Source of the DNA: a virus
Reading direction: 5' to 3' (one strand)
Virus record (IMG/VR): IMGVR_UViG_3300032323_002742
Location: 1-36,518 of that record
Length of the DNA stretch: 36,518 nucleotides
The notes under the pieces were generated by a model. That model was given only the letters and a program-made list of their open reading frames with translations. It was not told where the DNA came from and did not search any database. The position numbers were made by a program, and so were the translations under genes. Shown in pieces: positions 14,745 to 20,693 of the stretch; the stretch's first letter is position 1; each line of letters opens with the position of its first letter.

Positions 14745-15841
14745 GCAAACAACAATATAATTTAAACACAAAGACAGACTATCTTAATCGAAAGATGTTC
14801 CTTGATCCTGAGGGACCGGTTACTATCCAACGATTTGAAGAAGTTAAGTATAAAAAGATTGCAGACTTTGACACAACCGCACGTGGCTTCTTTTGGCAAC
14901 CAGAAGAAGTTAGTTTAACCAAAGACAGCAACGACTTTAAAGAGGCCAGCAATGCAGTCAAGCATATCTTTACCAGTAACCTACTTCGCCAAACTGCTTT
15001 GGATAGCCTGCAGGGTCGAGGACCAACACAGGTATTCACGCCCGTGTGTTCATTACCCGAAGTAGAAGCATTGATGTACAATTGGGGCTTCTTTGAAACA
15101 AACATTCATAGCAAGAGCTACAGTCACATCATCCGCAATATCTATAACGTTCCTAAGGATGTGTTCAACACAATCCATGACACTAAAGAAATTGTAGATA
15201 TGGCATCGAGTATTGGTTTGTACTATGATAAACTGCACGTTATTAACTGTCGTAAAGAGATTGGTGAAAAGATTGATGAACAAGAACATGTTAAAGCGAT
15301 TTATCTAGCACTGCATGCCAGTTACGGCTTGGAAGCATTCCGCTTTATGGTATCATTTGCTACGTCACTTGCCATGGTTGAGAACAAGATCTTTATTGGC
15401 AACGGTAACATTATCAGTTTGATTCTACAAGACGAGTTGTTACATAAGGCCTGGACTGCTTACTTGATTAATCAAGTAGTTAAAGAAGATCCAAGATTTG
15501 CTCGTGCTGCTCAAGAGTGCCAAGCTGACGTTATTCAAATTTACAAAGATGTTATTGCAGAAGAAAAGGCATGGGCTGACTATTTGTTTAAACTAGGTCC
15601 AGTGATTGGTCTAAATGCCAACATCCTAAAGGACTTTGTTGATTACACAGCAGTTGGCGCATTGAAGGATATTGGCATCAAATATTGGAACCCGCACCCA
15701 AAGAGCACACCAATCCCGTGGTTTAACAAGCACAGTGATACCAGCAAAAAGCAAACTGCTTTACAAGAATCAGAATCTACCAATTATGTTATTGGAGTCA
15801 TGAGTGAAGGTATTGACTATGATGCCTTACCTTCGCTATAA
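14741..15841 (+). CDS. nrdB: Class Ia ribonucleotide reductase small subunit
   Basis: 366 residues; holds the diiron-tyrosyl radical cofactor for NrdA. Expected ligands: D88 (TALDSL), E119 and H123 (FFETNIHSKSY), E198 (GLEAF), E232 and H235 (DELLH), with the radical Tyr at Y127. Oddly, E119 and H123 are four apart (ETNIH) where E. coli has three (ETIH), an extra residue in the ligand helix. The tail VIGVMSEGIDYDALPSL is the NrdA-binding end. It starts on the ATGA of the 57-residue gene, and glutaredoxin follows after 19 bases. Confidence 0.96.
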   Translation: MSKQQYNLNTKTDYLNRKMFLDPEGPVTIQRFEEVKYKKIADFDTTARGFFWQPEEVSLTKDSNDFKEASNAVKHIFTSNLLRQTALDSLQGRGPTQVFTPVCSLPEVEALMYNWGFFETNIHSKSYSHIIRNIYNVPKDVFNTIHDTKEIVDMASSIGLYYDKLHVINCRKEIGEKIDEQEHVKAIYLALHASYGLEAFRFMVSFATSLAMVENKIFIGNGNIISLILQDELLHKAWTAYLINQVVKEDPRFARAAQECQADVIQIYKDVIAEEKAWADYLFKLGPVIGLNANILKDFVDYTAVGALKDIGIKYWNPHPKSTPIPWFNKHSDTSKKQTALQESESTNYVIGVMSEGIDYDALPSL

Positions 15842-15860
15842 TATAACAAAGGAAAAATAA

Positions 15861-16094
15861 ATGAAAGCAACAGTATGGAGCAAACATCATTGTCCCTACT
15901 GCGATCAAGCAAAAGCATTACTAAAACAAAAAGGTATTGAGTTTGAAGAGCGCAAGGTAGGTGATGGATTTACCAAAGAAGATTTATTAGAAGCTGTACC
16001 AGGAGCGAGAACTGTACCACAGATTTTTTTGGATGAAAAATTAATCGGTGGCTTTACAGAATTAAAAGCACATCTCGCTAATGCAAATAATTGA
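15861..16094 (+). CDS. grx: Glutaredoxin
   Basis: Seventy-seven residues of the small dithiol glutaredoxin type. CPYC at 11-14 is the redox site, TVPQIF near 51-56 holds the cis-Pro, and GGFTEL near 63-68 completes the glutathione site. It probably reduces NrdA after each turnover, as in T4 (NrdC). AAAGGAAAAATAA supports the start; its stop overlaps the next gene. Confidence 0.95.
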   Translation: MKATVWSKHHCPYCDQAKALLKQKGIEFEERKVGDGFTKEDLLEAVPGARTVPQIFLDEKLIGGFTELKAHLANANN

Positions 16095-16641
16095 TCAAAA
16101 CTCGGATTTTACAAAATACGACTTTAGTGGTGTTATTAAAGAATCCGATTGTGTTGAAGCCAAACGAATAATTAAACAGGTCATCGACTCTGGAAATTAT
16201 TTTGAAAACAGTCCCAAGTTTCAAACTAAAGAAAACATTTTTAACCGTCCAGAAGATGTTTGGTTAAAGTTTAGAATGAGCTTTATGTTTGCTGCCTTTA
16301 TGTATTTGGGCAGAGAAGTAAAAATTACCAATTTACAAAGTTGGAGTTTTATGACTTCGCTCAATCATCCAGAAAATCGAGATGACCTTTGGCACAATCA
16401 TCAATTCCAGGGAGCAAAAACAGTTTCTGGGATATTTTATTTGCACATACCCGAAGATGTAGATAACTATGATACATGCGGGACAGAATTTGCTCCGCAA
16501 GGCGTTGAACATCCTGATCGAGTATTTGTTAGACCATCTCAGTACAGTTGGTTAATCTACCCAGGAAAACTGTGGCATCGTCCGGGCATAGTTCAAAGTT
16601 ATCAAGACAGATATGTACTAGCGGCAGACATGGAATTTTAA
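16081..16641 (+). CDS. Putative 2-oxoglutarate/Fe(II)-type oxygenase
   Basis: 186 residues. The region WHNHQFQGAKTVSGIFYLH (104-122), then GTEF (134-137) and LWHRPG (164-169), resembles the double-stranded beta-helix oxygenases seen in phages, with H105 or H107 and H166 as candidate iron ligands. The acidic ligand is not certain, so the call is tentative. Substrate unknown; related phage proteins are often grouped with prolyl-hydroxylase-like enzymes. It overlaps glutaredoxin by 14 bases and belongs to the nrd operon. Confidence 0.5.
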   Translation: MQIIDQNSDFTKYDFSGVIKESDCVEAKRIIKQVIDSGNYFENSPKFQTKENIFNRPEDVWLKFRMSFMFAAFMYLGREVKITNLQSWSFMTSLNHPENRDDLWHNHQFQGAKTVSGIFYLHIPEDVDNYDTCGTEFAPQGVEHPDRVFVRPSQYSWLIYPGKLWHRPGIVQSYQDRYVLAADMEF

Positions 16642-16649
16642 GGAAAAAT

Positions 16650-16940
16650 ATGTTAATTGACAAAGGTGTAACAGCAGGCGAAGTAGTAACTATCAAGCTA
16701 ACCAGCGGAGAAGAACTGGTAGCCAAATTAGATGAGGAAACAGCAACTCATTACAAATTATCTAAACCGCTGGTGTTAAGTGCTGGCCCCCAGGGAATTG
16801 GAATGGTTCCGTACCTTTTTACTGTGAGTCAGGATAAAATTGTTCCCCTAAATAAAGCTACGGTGACAGTGTGTGTGCCCACGATGAAAGATGCCGCGGA
16901 TCAATACATCCAAAGCACTACCGGCATTAAACTGGCTTAA
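16650..16940 (+). CDS. Small beta-rich protein (96 aa), Sm-like pattern
   Basis: The ATG at 16650 has AAGGA 6 bases upstream and is the real start; a longer upstream frame only shadows the oxygenase gene. The 96 residues begin MLIDKGVTAGEVVTIKLTSG and continue with short strands and the GEELVAKLDEETATHYKLSK segment, reminiscent of the Sm/Lsm barrel pattern (V..KL.SGEE..G.L.E.....Y.L..P). Similar small proteins occur in T4-like marine phages. RNA binding is a guess. Last gene of the nrd operon; a late promoter lies over its stop. Confidence 0.5.
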   Translation: MLIDKGVTAGEVVTIKLTSGEELVAKLDEETATHYKLSKPLVLSAGPQGIGMVPYLFTVSQDKIVPLNKATVTVCVPTMKDAADQYIQSTTGIKLA

Positions 16941-16943
16941 ATA
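16936..16943 (+). promoter_or_regulatory. Late-type promoter (CTTAAATA)
   Basis: CTTAAATAC over the stop of the 96-residue gene; initiation near 16949 gives a 14-base leader with AGGAG before the ATG at 16963. Confidence 0.5.
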
Positions 16944-16962
16944 CTAGAAACAGGAGACAGCT

Positions 16963-17748
16963 ATGGGAGTACAACTATCCAACGTATTGACCGGTAATAC
17001 CGGTGGTACAATTATCACGGTTGATTATAGTAGTGATTTTGTAACGTTGAATCAAAATTTAGCTAATATCATTACAGGTCTAGCCGATATAAAAGCAGAA
17101 TTAGTTTTTATAGATGCCAATATAACTACTTTAAATAGTAATCTCAATTCTTCAATTGGTGCTACTGGCGCGAACATACCCGGAACTGTATCCAACTCTT
17201 CTGTGCTTGCGAAAGATGTTTTAACTGTTGTAGCCGAAGCATTATTAAGTATTCAAGAAAATCAAAATGAGCTAACGCAGTCGCTGGGCCAGATGACGTT
17301 TGCAGTCTCTGGTATATCAAGTGCGACACAGGAATCTATAGCTGTTCAACAACTGGCATTAGCCGATCAGCTTTCTACTAACGAATTCCAAAAAACAGCC
17401 ACTAAAGAAGCATTAGCCAGAAATGGCATTGACCCACCGGCGCCGAGACCAATTGGCACCATAATACAAGAAAAAGTTCAAGAAGCTACAACTATTAATG
17501 CTACTTCCTCAGCCGTTGCTTTTGTTAGTGACAAAGTTAATTCGGGAGTTAGCTATGCTAGTACTACAGCAGTCAGTTACGTGGGAGAGTCAGCAGTCGG
17601 TACATGGTTCGCAGCTCGTTGGGCTGATGTTAAGAAAGTATTTGCTGATCCTGAAAAGGCTGTGGAAAAAACATATAAACAAAACGTTAGCGCACAAATG
17701 GCTCAAATTAGAACCGGAGTCAAAGGCGCTCTTCCGCCATCACAATAA
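16963..17748 (+). CDS. Putative baseplate/structural protein (261 aa)
   Basis: 261 residues, MGVQLSNVLTGNTGGTIITV onward. Residues 25-150 are Asn/Thr/Ser-rich with long helices, and 190-225 contain an Ala/Val/Ser stretch (ATSSAVAFVSDKVNSGVSYA). No family is recognised. It sits behind a late promoter with AGGAG and is followed after 9 bases by the PAAR gene, so a baseplate or spike-associated role is likely. Confidence 0.55.
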   Translation: MGVQLSNVLTGNTGGTIITVDYSSDFVTLNQNLANIITGLADIKAELVFIDANITTLNSNLNSSIGATGANIPGTVSNSSVLAKDVLTVVAEALLSIQENQNELTQSLGQMTFAVSGISSATQESIAVQQLALADQLSTNEFQKTATKEALARNGIDPPAPRPIGTIIQEKVQEATTINATSSAVAFVSDKVNSGVSYASTTAVSYVGESAVGTWFAARWADVKKVFADPEKAVEKTYKQNVSAQMAQIRTGVKGALPPSQ

Positions 17749-17757
17749 GGATAAATT

Positions 17758-18021
17758 ATGCCAGGAAAACCTCCATCAAGAATATCTCAAGATCAAGGCG
17801 ATTTAGTCTTTGTATCTACAGGAAGATCAAATCCAAATACAGTTTTGATCAACGGTACAGAAGTGGCCACAGAAGGATCAGTTACAGCCACTGGGGCAAC
17901 AGTTGTTACATCGAGCACCTCTGTGTTTATTGATGGTAAAGGCATTGCTCGCGAAAGTGATTTATTAAACAATGGTGTTGCTGTTCGTACCGGTGCGCAG
18001 ACTGTTTGTGTAGGCGGCTAA
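17758..18021 (+). CDS. PAAR-motif spike tip protein
   Basis: Eighty-seven residues with PAAR-type repeats: a Gly/Val/Thr-rich beta pattern (VLINGTEVATEGSVTATGAT, FIDGKGIARESD) ending TGAQTVCVGG. In T4 the equivalent (gp5.4) forms the sharp tip of the cell-puncturing spike. It is soluble, without signal peptide, and follows a putative baseplate gene. AAGGATAAATT before the ATG supports the start. Its stop overlaps the next ATG by one base (TAATG). Confidence 0.75.
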   Translation: MPGKPPSRISQDQGDLVFVSTGRSNPNTVLINGTEVATEGSVTATGATVVTSSTSVFIDGKGIARESDLLNNGVAVRTGAQTVCVGG

Positions 18022-18431
18022 TGAAAAAACTATTTTGGAATATACTTGGCTTCTTTAGTCTAGGCCTTGCTTATATCGGAGTCATTACTCCTGGTATGCC
18101 TTACAGCATATTTGTAGTGTTTGCCGCATACTGTTTTAGCAAAGGCAGCGAGCGTATGCATCGTTGGATCTACAATCACAAACTGTTCGGCCCATTCTTG
18201 ACCAACTGGGGAACTAAGCGTGTATTCCCAACAAAGATGAAATACTTTATGCTGGCCATGATGAGCAGTAGTTTGCTTATTATGTTTTTCACAGGAGTAA
18301 AACCAATTGGAATTATCAGTACTGCTTGCTTTATGGCCATTGTTGCCATTTGGGCTTGGCGTTTTCCTGGGAGTGTTGAAGAACACCAACGAAGAATTGA
18401 TAGCGGAGAAAGGGTAGGATGGCTAAAATAA
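18021..18431 (+). CDS. DUF454 (YbaN)-like inner-membrane protein
   Basis: 136 residues. The start is the ATG at 18021, sharing a base with the PAAR stop. Hydrophobic segments lie near 5-40 (FWNILGFFSLGLAYIGVITP) and 75-110, with PGMPYSIFVVFAAYCFSKGS and the following ERMHRWIYNHKLFGP, which match the DUF454 family pattern (GVxxPxxPTxPFLLLAAxxFxRSS, then WLxxHxxFGP). The function of DUF454 is unknown. This is a host-like gene in a virion-gene operon. Confidence 0.75.
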   Translation: MKKLFWNILGFFSLGLAYIGVITPGMPYSIFVVFAAYCFSKGSERMHRWIYNHKLFGPFLTNWGTKRVFPTKMKYFMLAMMSSSLLIMFFTGVKPIGIISTACFMAIVAIWAWRFPGSVEEHQRRIDSGERVGWLK

Positions 18432-18679
18432 AATTAGATGAATTAATTGATATTGCTTTTGCCCACGAAGAAGGCGACCCATTTGACTGGGGAGTTTTTA
18501 CTAACGGCAAAGATGAAGCAATGCGTATGATTGGTTCAAGTATTCTCGAACAGTTCGACAAAGAAGAAATGACCGATGCTGATCGATTGATTCTATTATC
18601 AACGATCACTAAACTTTTAACAGAAAACATGATCCTACATACTAAAATGTTAGCAGTAAGGAACAGGGATGAAGTGTGA
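18419..18679 (+). CDS. Small phage protein (86 aa)
   Basis: Eighty-six residues, MAKIKLDELIDIAFAHEEGD onward, acidic and helical, with DPFDWGVFTNGKDEAMRMIG. No known domain. It overlaps the DUF454-like gene by 13 bases and the following gene by 11 bases, consistent with coupled translation. AAGGGTAGG precedes the start. Confidence 0.65.
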   Translation: MAKIKLDELIDIAFAHEEGDPFDWGVFTNGKDEAMRMIGSSILEQFDKEEMTDADRLILLSTITKLLTENMILHTKMLAVRNRDEV

Positions 18680-18971
18680 GCAAGGCGACATTGCCAAGAT
18701 CATAATGAGCATACGTCCTAGTAATATTGGCAAGCAAGTGCTAGTTGAAGATTACATAGGACACTTTAAGCAAGGAGAAGCTTTTGATTTTAGAGGTTTT
18801 TCCTGTAAAGCAATAATCACCGACCATTATTGGTGGGTGGCATCAGAGTACGGTCTCACCAATATGATTGGTGAAACTCCAAAAGTGTATATTCCGGATA
18901 CATGGTTAGAACCAATTCGTCCAGAAAATACTGTACAAAAAGAGAAAGAAAACATTGACATCTTTGCCTAA
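18669..18971 (+). CDS. Small phage protein (100 aa)
   Basis: One hundred residues, MKCEQGDIAKIIMSIRPSNI onward, beta-rich, with GKQVLVEDYIGHF and WWVASEYGLTN. It resembles the small SH3-like barrels common in phage genomes (MKxxxGDxAxIxxSxxPxNxGK), but no specific family is named. It overlaps the previous gene by 11 bases; AAGGAACAGGG lies before its ATG. Confidence 0.6.
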   Translation: MKCEQGDIAKIIMSIRPSNIGKQVLVEDYIGHFKQGEAFDFRGFSCKAIITDHYWWVASEYGLTNMIGETPKVYIPDTWLEPIRPENTVQKEKENIDIFA

Positions 18972-19031
18972 AGATGTTTAAATAACATATATGAACAGTT
19001 TGTTGGTTAGAGTAGTTGAGACAGTTAGTAA

Positions 19032-19087
19032 CCTTTGTGTTAGTACCGTTAGATGAAATTAGCAGATCAGTAATATTAACACAAAGG
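19032..19087 (+). promoter_or_regulatory. Inverted repeat that can sequester the csp ribosome site
   Basis: CCTTTGTGTTA (19032-19042) and TAACACAAAGG (19077-19087) are perfect 11-bp complements. The right arm contains the AAAGG ribosome site of the cold-shock gene (ATG at 19097), so a folded leader would hide it. The arms are separated by 34 bases. Confidence 0.65.
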
Positions 19088-19096
19088 AAAATAAAA

Positions 19097-19300
19097 ATGG
19101 CAACAGGTAAAGTAAAATGGTTTAATGACACTAAGGGTTTCGGTTTCATTACTCCTGATGGCGGTGGTGAGGATTTGTTTGCTCACTATTCACAGATACA
19201 AGCAGGCGGATTCAAGTCTTTGAAAGAAGGTCAAGATGTACGCTTCGATGTAACTCAAGGACAGAAAGGCAAGCAGGCTAGTAACATTCAGCCAGCTTAA
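19097..19300 (+). CDS. csp: Cold-shock protein (CspA family)
   Basis: Sixty-seven residues, the usual length. RNP1-type [11 protein letters not shown] and RNP2-type DLFAHYSQI motifs are present after GKVKWFND, so it is a single-strand nucleic-acid binding RNA chaperone. The ATG at 19097 with AAAGGA is the true start; an upstream in-frame ATG at 19016 would only add non-homologous residues from the leader. The leader is long and can fold over the ribosome site. It lies directly upstream of the tmRNA acceptor piece. Confidence 0.95.
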   Translation: MATGKVKWFNDTKGFGFITPDGGGEDLFAHYSQIQAGGFKSLKEGQDVRFDVTQGQKGKQASNIQPA

Positions 19301-19311
19301 AGAATTGTTGT

Positions 19312-19367
19312 AGAAGTCTTAAAGTAAGGCATTCTGGACGCGGGTTCGACTCCCGCCAGGTCCACCA
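19312..19367 (+). ncRNA. ssrA: tmRNA acceptor piece
   Basis: T-arm GCGGG-TTCGACT-CCCGC (19340-19356) followed by CAGGTCC and ACCA. The same T-arm style occurs in bacterial tmRNAs. The 5' boundary is set by guess; no separate promoter is seen between csp and this piece, so it may be read with csp. An AAGGCAT before the T-arm is complementary to ATGCCTT near the end of the coding piece. Confidence 0.85.
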
Positions 19368-19379
19368 TAAGGAAGTTTA

Positions 19380-19559
19380 ATGAAGATTGATATCACAGCG
19401 GAACATGAAGGCGTAACAAAAACAATTTGTACCTACGAATTTGAACCAATCGTTGGACAAAGTGAAGATGTTACTACCCAAGTGCTTGATGCGATTAACT
19501 CTAACATAAGTTTTTTTATGATGGGCCTGCCATGGTTTCGACAGGGTGAGATAGGATAA
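19380..19559 (+). CDS. Small ORF in the tmRNA intervening segment (59 aa)
   Basis: An ATG at 19380 with AAGGAAG 5 bases upstream opens a 59-residue frame, MKIDITAEHEGVTKTICTYE onward, which looks protein-like up to about residue 47. The last dozen residues (GLPWFRQGEIG) are encoded by the first bases of the tmRNA coding piece, so the frame runs into the RNA gene. No family is recognised. If the precursor is transcribed through, the ORF would be excised between the two pieces. It may be a real small gene or a chance frame. Confidence 0.45.
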   Translation: MKIDITAEHEGVTKTICTYEFEPIVGQSEDVTTQVLDAINSNISFFMMGLPWFRQGEIG

Positions 19560-19680
19560 AGATCAACACGTGGGGTCACGTAAAATACAAAAAACGTAAA
19601 TGCAAACGCAAATACAAACGAGGCATACGCTCTAGCAGCTTAACCTCCGAGGCAACTATGCCTTGTCATCCAAACTAGTT
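19523..19680 (+). ncRNA. ssrA: tmRNA coding piece with proteolysis tag
   Basis: Starts GGGCCTG, continues with the tRNA-like D-loop block CATGGTTTCGACAGGG, then CACGTGGGGTCACGTAA with possible pseudoknot pairing, then the tag frame GCA AAC GCA AAT ACA AAC GAG and so on to TAA (19641-19643). After the tag, GGCAACTATGCC can form a hairpin. A terminator follows at 19682. The end of the mature piece is an estimate. Confidence 0.88.
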
Positions 19681-19681
19681 G

Positions 19682-19707
19682 AAAAAGGCTACTTCGGTAG
19701 CTTTTTT
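19682..19707 (+). terminator. Intrinsic terminator after tmRNA
   Basis: GCTAC-TTCG-GTAGC stem with UUCG loop, flanked by A's and followed by six T's. Confidence 0.9.
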
Positions 19708-19756
19708 CTTTAATACCTTTTAATGATTTTCGCTATGTTTTTCTTGGGTGATCTGT

Positions 19757-19764
19757 GGTATAAT
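19757..19764 (+). promoter_or_regulatory. Promoter (extended -10) for pqqA
   Basis: TGG-TATAAT: a perfect -10 (19759-19764) with the TGn extension at 19756-19758. The -35 region at the right distance (TGTTTT) is poor. It gives a leader of about 50 bases to the PqqA ATG. Confidence 0.6.
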
Positions 19765-19823
19765 GTTTATAAGTACTAGTGCAATACAACAAGTACTTAA
19801 ATTTGTTAACAAGGAGAACTACT

Positions 19824-19895
19824 ATGTGGACAACACCTCAAGCAACAGAAATGCGCTATGGTTTCGAAATCACAATGTACGTGATGAATCGATAA
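19824..19895 (+). CDS. pqqA: PqqA, PQQ precursor peptide
   Basis: A 23-residue ORF with AAGGAG 7 bases before the ATG. It starts MWTTPQATEMRYGFE and ends ITMYVMNR, closely matching the PqqA family pattern MWTKPxxTDLRxGFEVTMYxxNR. Crucially, E15 and Y19 keep the E-x3-Y spacing; these are the two side chains joined and cut out to make pyrroloquinoline quinone in hosts with PqqBCDE. It stands alone between a promoter and a terminator; no other pqq gene is in the window. A phage-borne PqqA would depend on the host's PQQ enzymes. A longer upstream frame from 19748 is not needed. Confidence 0.9.
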   Translation: MWTTPQATEMRYGFEITMYVMNR

Positions 19896-19941
19896 GTGAA
19901 ATGACACGTCTTTTGGAAACAGGAGACTGCTATTAAGACTT

Positions 19942-19963
19942 AGCCCACTTCGGTGGGCTTTTT
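19942..19963 (+). terminator. Intrinsic terminator after pqqA
   Basis: AGCCCAC-TTCG-GTGGGCT plus T's, the same hairpin type as at 4641. It ends the pqqA transcript; the next promoter begins 1 base later. Confidence 0.9.
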
Positions 19964-19964
19964 C

Positions 19965-19992
19965 TTGACTTTTCCTGCATAGATGCTATACT
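19965..19992 (+). promoter_or_regulatory. sigma70-type promoter
   Basis: TTGACT (19965-19970), 16-base spacer, TATACT (19987-19992); drives the gene at 20024. Confidence 0.65.
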
Positions 19993-20023
19993 AACATATC
20001 AGTATTAGATATGGAGATATATT

Positions 20024-20398
20024 TTGAGTATGCATTTGGAAGGTCCGTGGTTATCTACCACAGGCAAGAAAAAAGGTAAAAAGAAATTTGCGTCAGCCGA
20101 ACATGCACGTAAAGCACGTGAGCAGGCCGAAGCATGGCAAGAGCTTCTTAAGCGACACGCTGTCACCCCGTCAAGGAAATCAACCAAAACAATTGTATTA
20201 CCAACAGAAACTCCTGCTTATCGCAGAGAGACTCCGTATATCGCTAGTCTTCCGTTTACTGCTGGTCCTTGTTTGAAATCCCCGGATAAAGTCTATACTG
20301 GTACAATGATCAAAGGTATTGGCACTATGCATAAATCAAATGCGGTTCCAATTTTTAGCAATCAAGAAGCGGAAGATATTGCCAAAATGAGGCGATAA
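20024..20398 (+). CDS. Basic phage protein (124 aa), TTG start
   Basis: 124 residues from a TTG at 20024 placed 7 bases after GGAG; an ATG at 20030 is 13 bases away and less likely. It begins MSMHLEGPWLSTTGKKKGKK and has a strongly basic N-terminus, then a short coiled coil (AEHARKAREQAEAWQELLKR) and a Pro/Thr-rich middle. I recognise the overall style from marine phage genomes but know no function. Single gene with promoter and terminator of its own. Confidence 0.7.
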   Translation: MSMHLEGPWLSTTGKKKGKKKFASAEHARKAREQAEAWQELLKRHAVTPSRKSTKTIVLPTETPAYRRETPYIASLPFTAGPCLKSPDKVYTGTMIKGIGTMHKSNAVPIFSNQEAEDIAKMRR

Positions 20399-20409
20399 TT
20401 GCCTCTTTT
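20384..20409 (+). terminator. Intrinsic terminator overlapping a stop codon
   Basis: GAGGC (20389-20393) and GCCTC (20401-20405) with a 7-base loop and TTTT; the stem overlaps the end of the 124-residue gene. Confidence 0.65.
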
Positions 20410-20425
20410 AGCCCTATAATCCAAA

Positions 20426-20656
20426 ATGAGAACTATATATTATACGTTTCGCAAAGAAACTAAGATAGTTGGCAAGATAGAGATACCATCAAAATCATGC
20501 CCGCGGGTCTTGGCCAATGAGAAACCCGTATTTTCGGGAAGCCAAGGGTCGCCAAAGGCACACAAAGTTATGAGCTTGTGCGTCCAATGGAGACAACTAC
20601 ACGAAAGTAGGGTTCTTTCAGAGCCTCGTGAAGTTAACTCCCTTTATGTAATGTGA
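20426..20656 (+). CDS. Doubtful ORF over a structured region (76 aa)
   Basis: 76 codons. The first 24 residues (MRTIYYTFRKETKIVGKIEI) look protein-like; the rest is basic, low in pattern and lies over strongly foldable RNA (20509-20641). A TATAAT at 20415-20420 would start transcription at the ATG itself. It may be a short leaderless gene followed by a structured RNA, or no gene at all. No family recognised. Confidence 0.35.
   Translation: MRTIYYTFRKETKIVGKIEIPSKSCPRVLANEKPVFSGSQGSPKAHKVMSLCVQWRQLHESRVLSEPREVNSLYVM
20509..20641 (+). ncRNA. Candidate structured RNA
   Basis: Several nested helices can be drawn by eye: CTTGGC (20509-20514) with GCCAAG (20541-20546) around CCCG/CGGG; GCACA/TGTGC (20558-20581); and a long hairpin in which GGAG, AAC and CACGA (20589-20604) pair with TCGTG, GTT and CTCC (20626-20641), enclosing GGTTCT-TTC-AGAGCC. 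The piece CGAAAGTAGG resembles the core of glutamine (glnA) riboswitches, but the rest of that fold is only partly matched. It precedes the lysis-type genes. Confidence 0.4.
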
Positions 20657-20693
20657 TATGAAGTATGTATCACACCAAGTCAAAGGAGGACTT

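Larger units (their letters stand above)
19312..19680 (+). ncRNA. ssrA: Circularly permuted two-piece tmRNA gene
   Basis: The 3' half of a tmRNA is encoded before the 5' half. The acceptor piece ends near 19367 with a T-arm and an encoded CCA; the coding piece starts at 19523 with GGGCCTG and the conserved TGGTTTCGACAGG, and carries the tag frame. GGGCCTG (19523-19529) and CAGGTCC (near 19357-19363) form a 7-bp acceptor stem, with G3-U70 as third pair, the alanine identity element of AlaRS. The tag reads ANANTNEAYALAA (19602-19640, then TAA), ending in the ALAA seen by ClpXP-type proteases. UAGGAU in the coding piece and AUUCUG before the T-arm are a possible P2 helix. It would rescue stalled ribosomes with host SmpB. 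The outer ends of the mature pieces are estimates. Confidence 0.9.

Noticed and set aside
19016-19096. Extended start of the cold-shock protein
   Set aside because: The extra residues are not Csp-like and the sequence is a foldable leader with the ribosome site just before 19097.
19312-19367. A separate tRNA gene ending in CCA
   Set aside because: Only a T-arm and acceptor strand are present, with no anticodon or D-arm; its acceptor pairs perfectly with the start of the tmRNA coding piece instead.
19748-19823. 62-residue frame running out of phase through pqqA
   Set aside because: It crosses the promoter -10 and has no ribosome site; the 23-residue frame has all signals and family match.
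20509-20641. Firm call of a glutamine riboswitch
   Set aside because: A ten-base core is similar, but P1 and P2 are weak and a competing long hairpin looks stronger; kept only as a candidate structured RNA.
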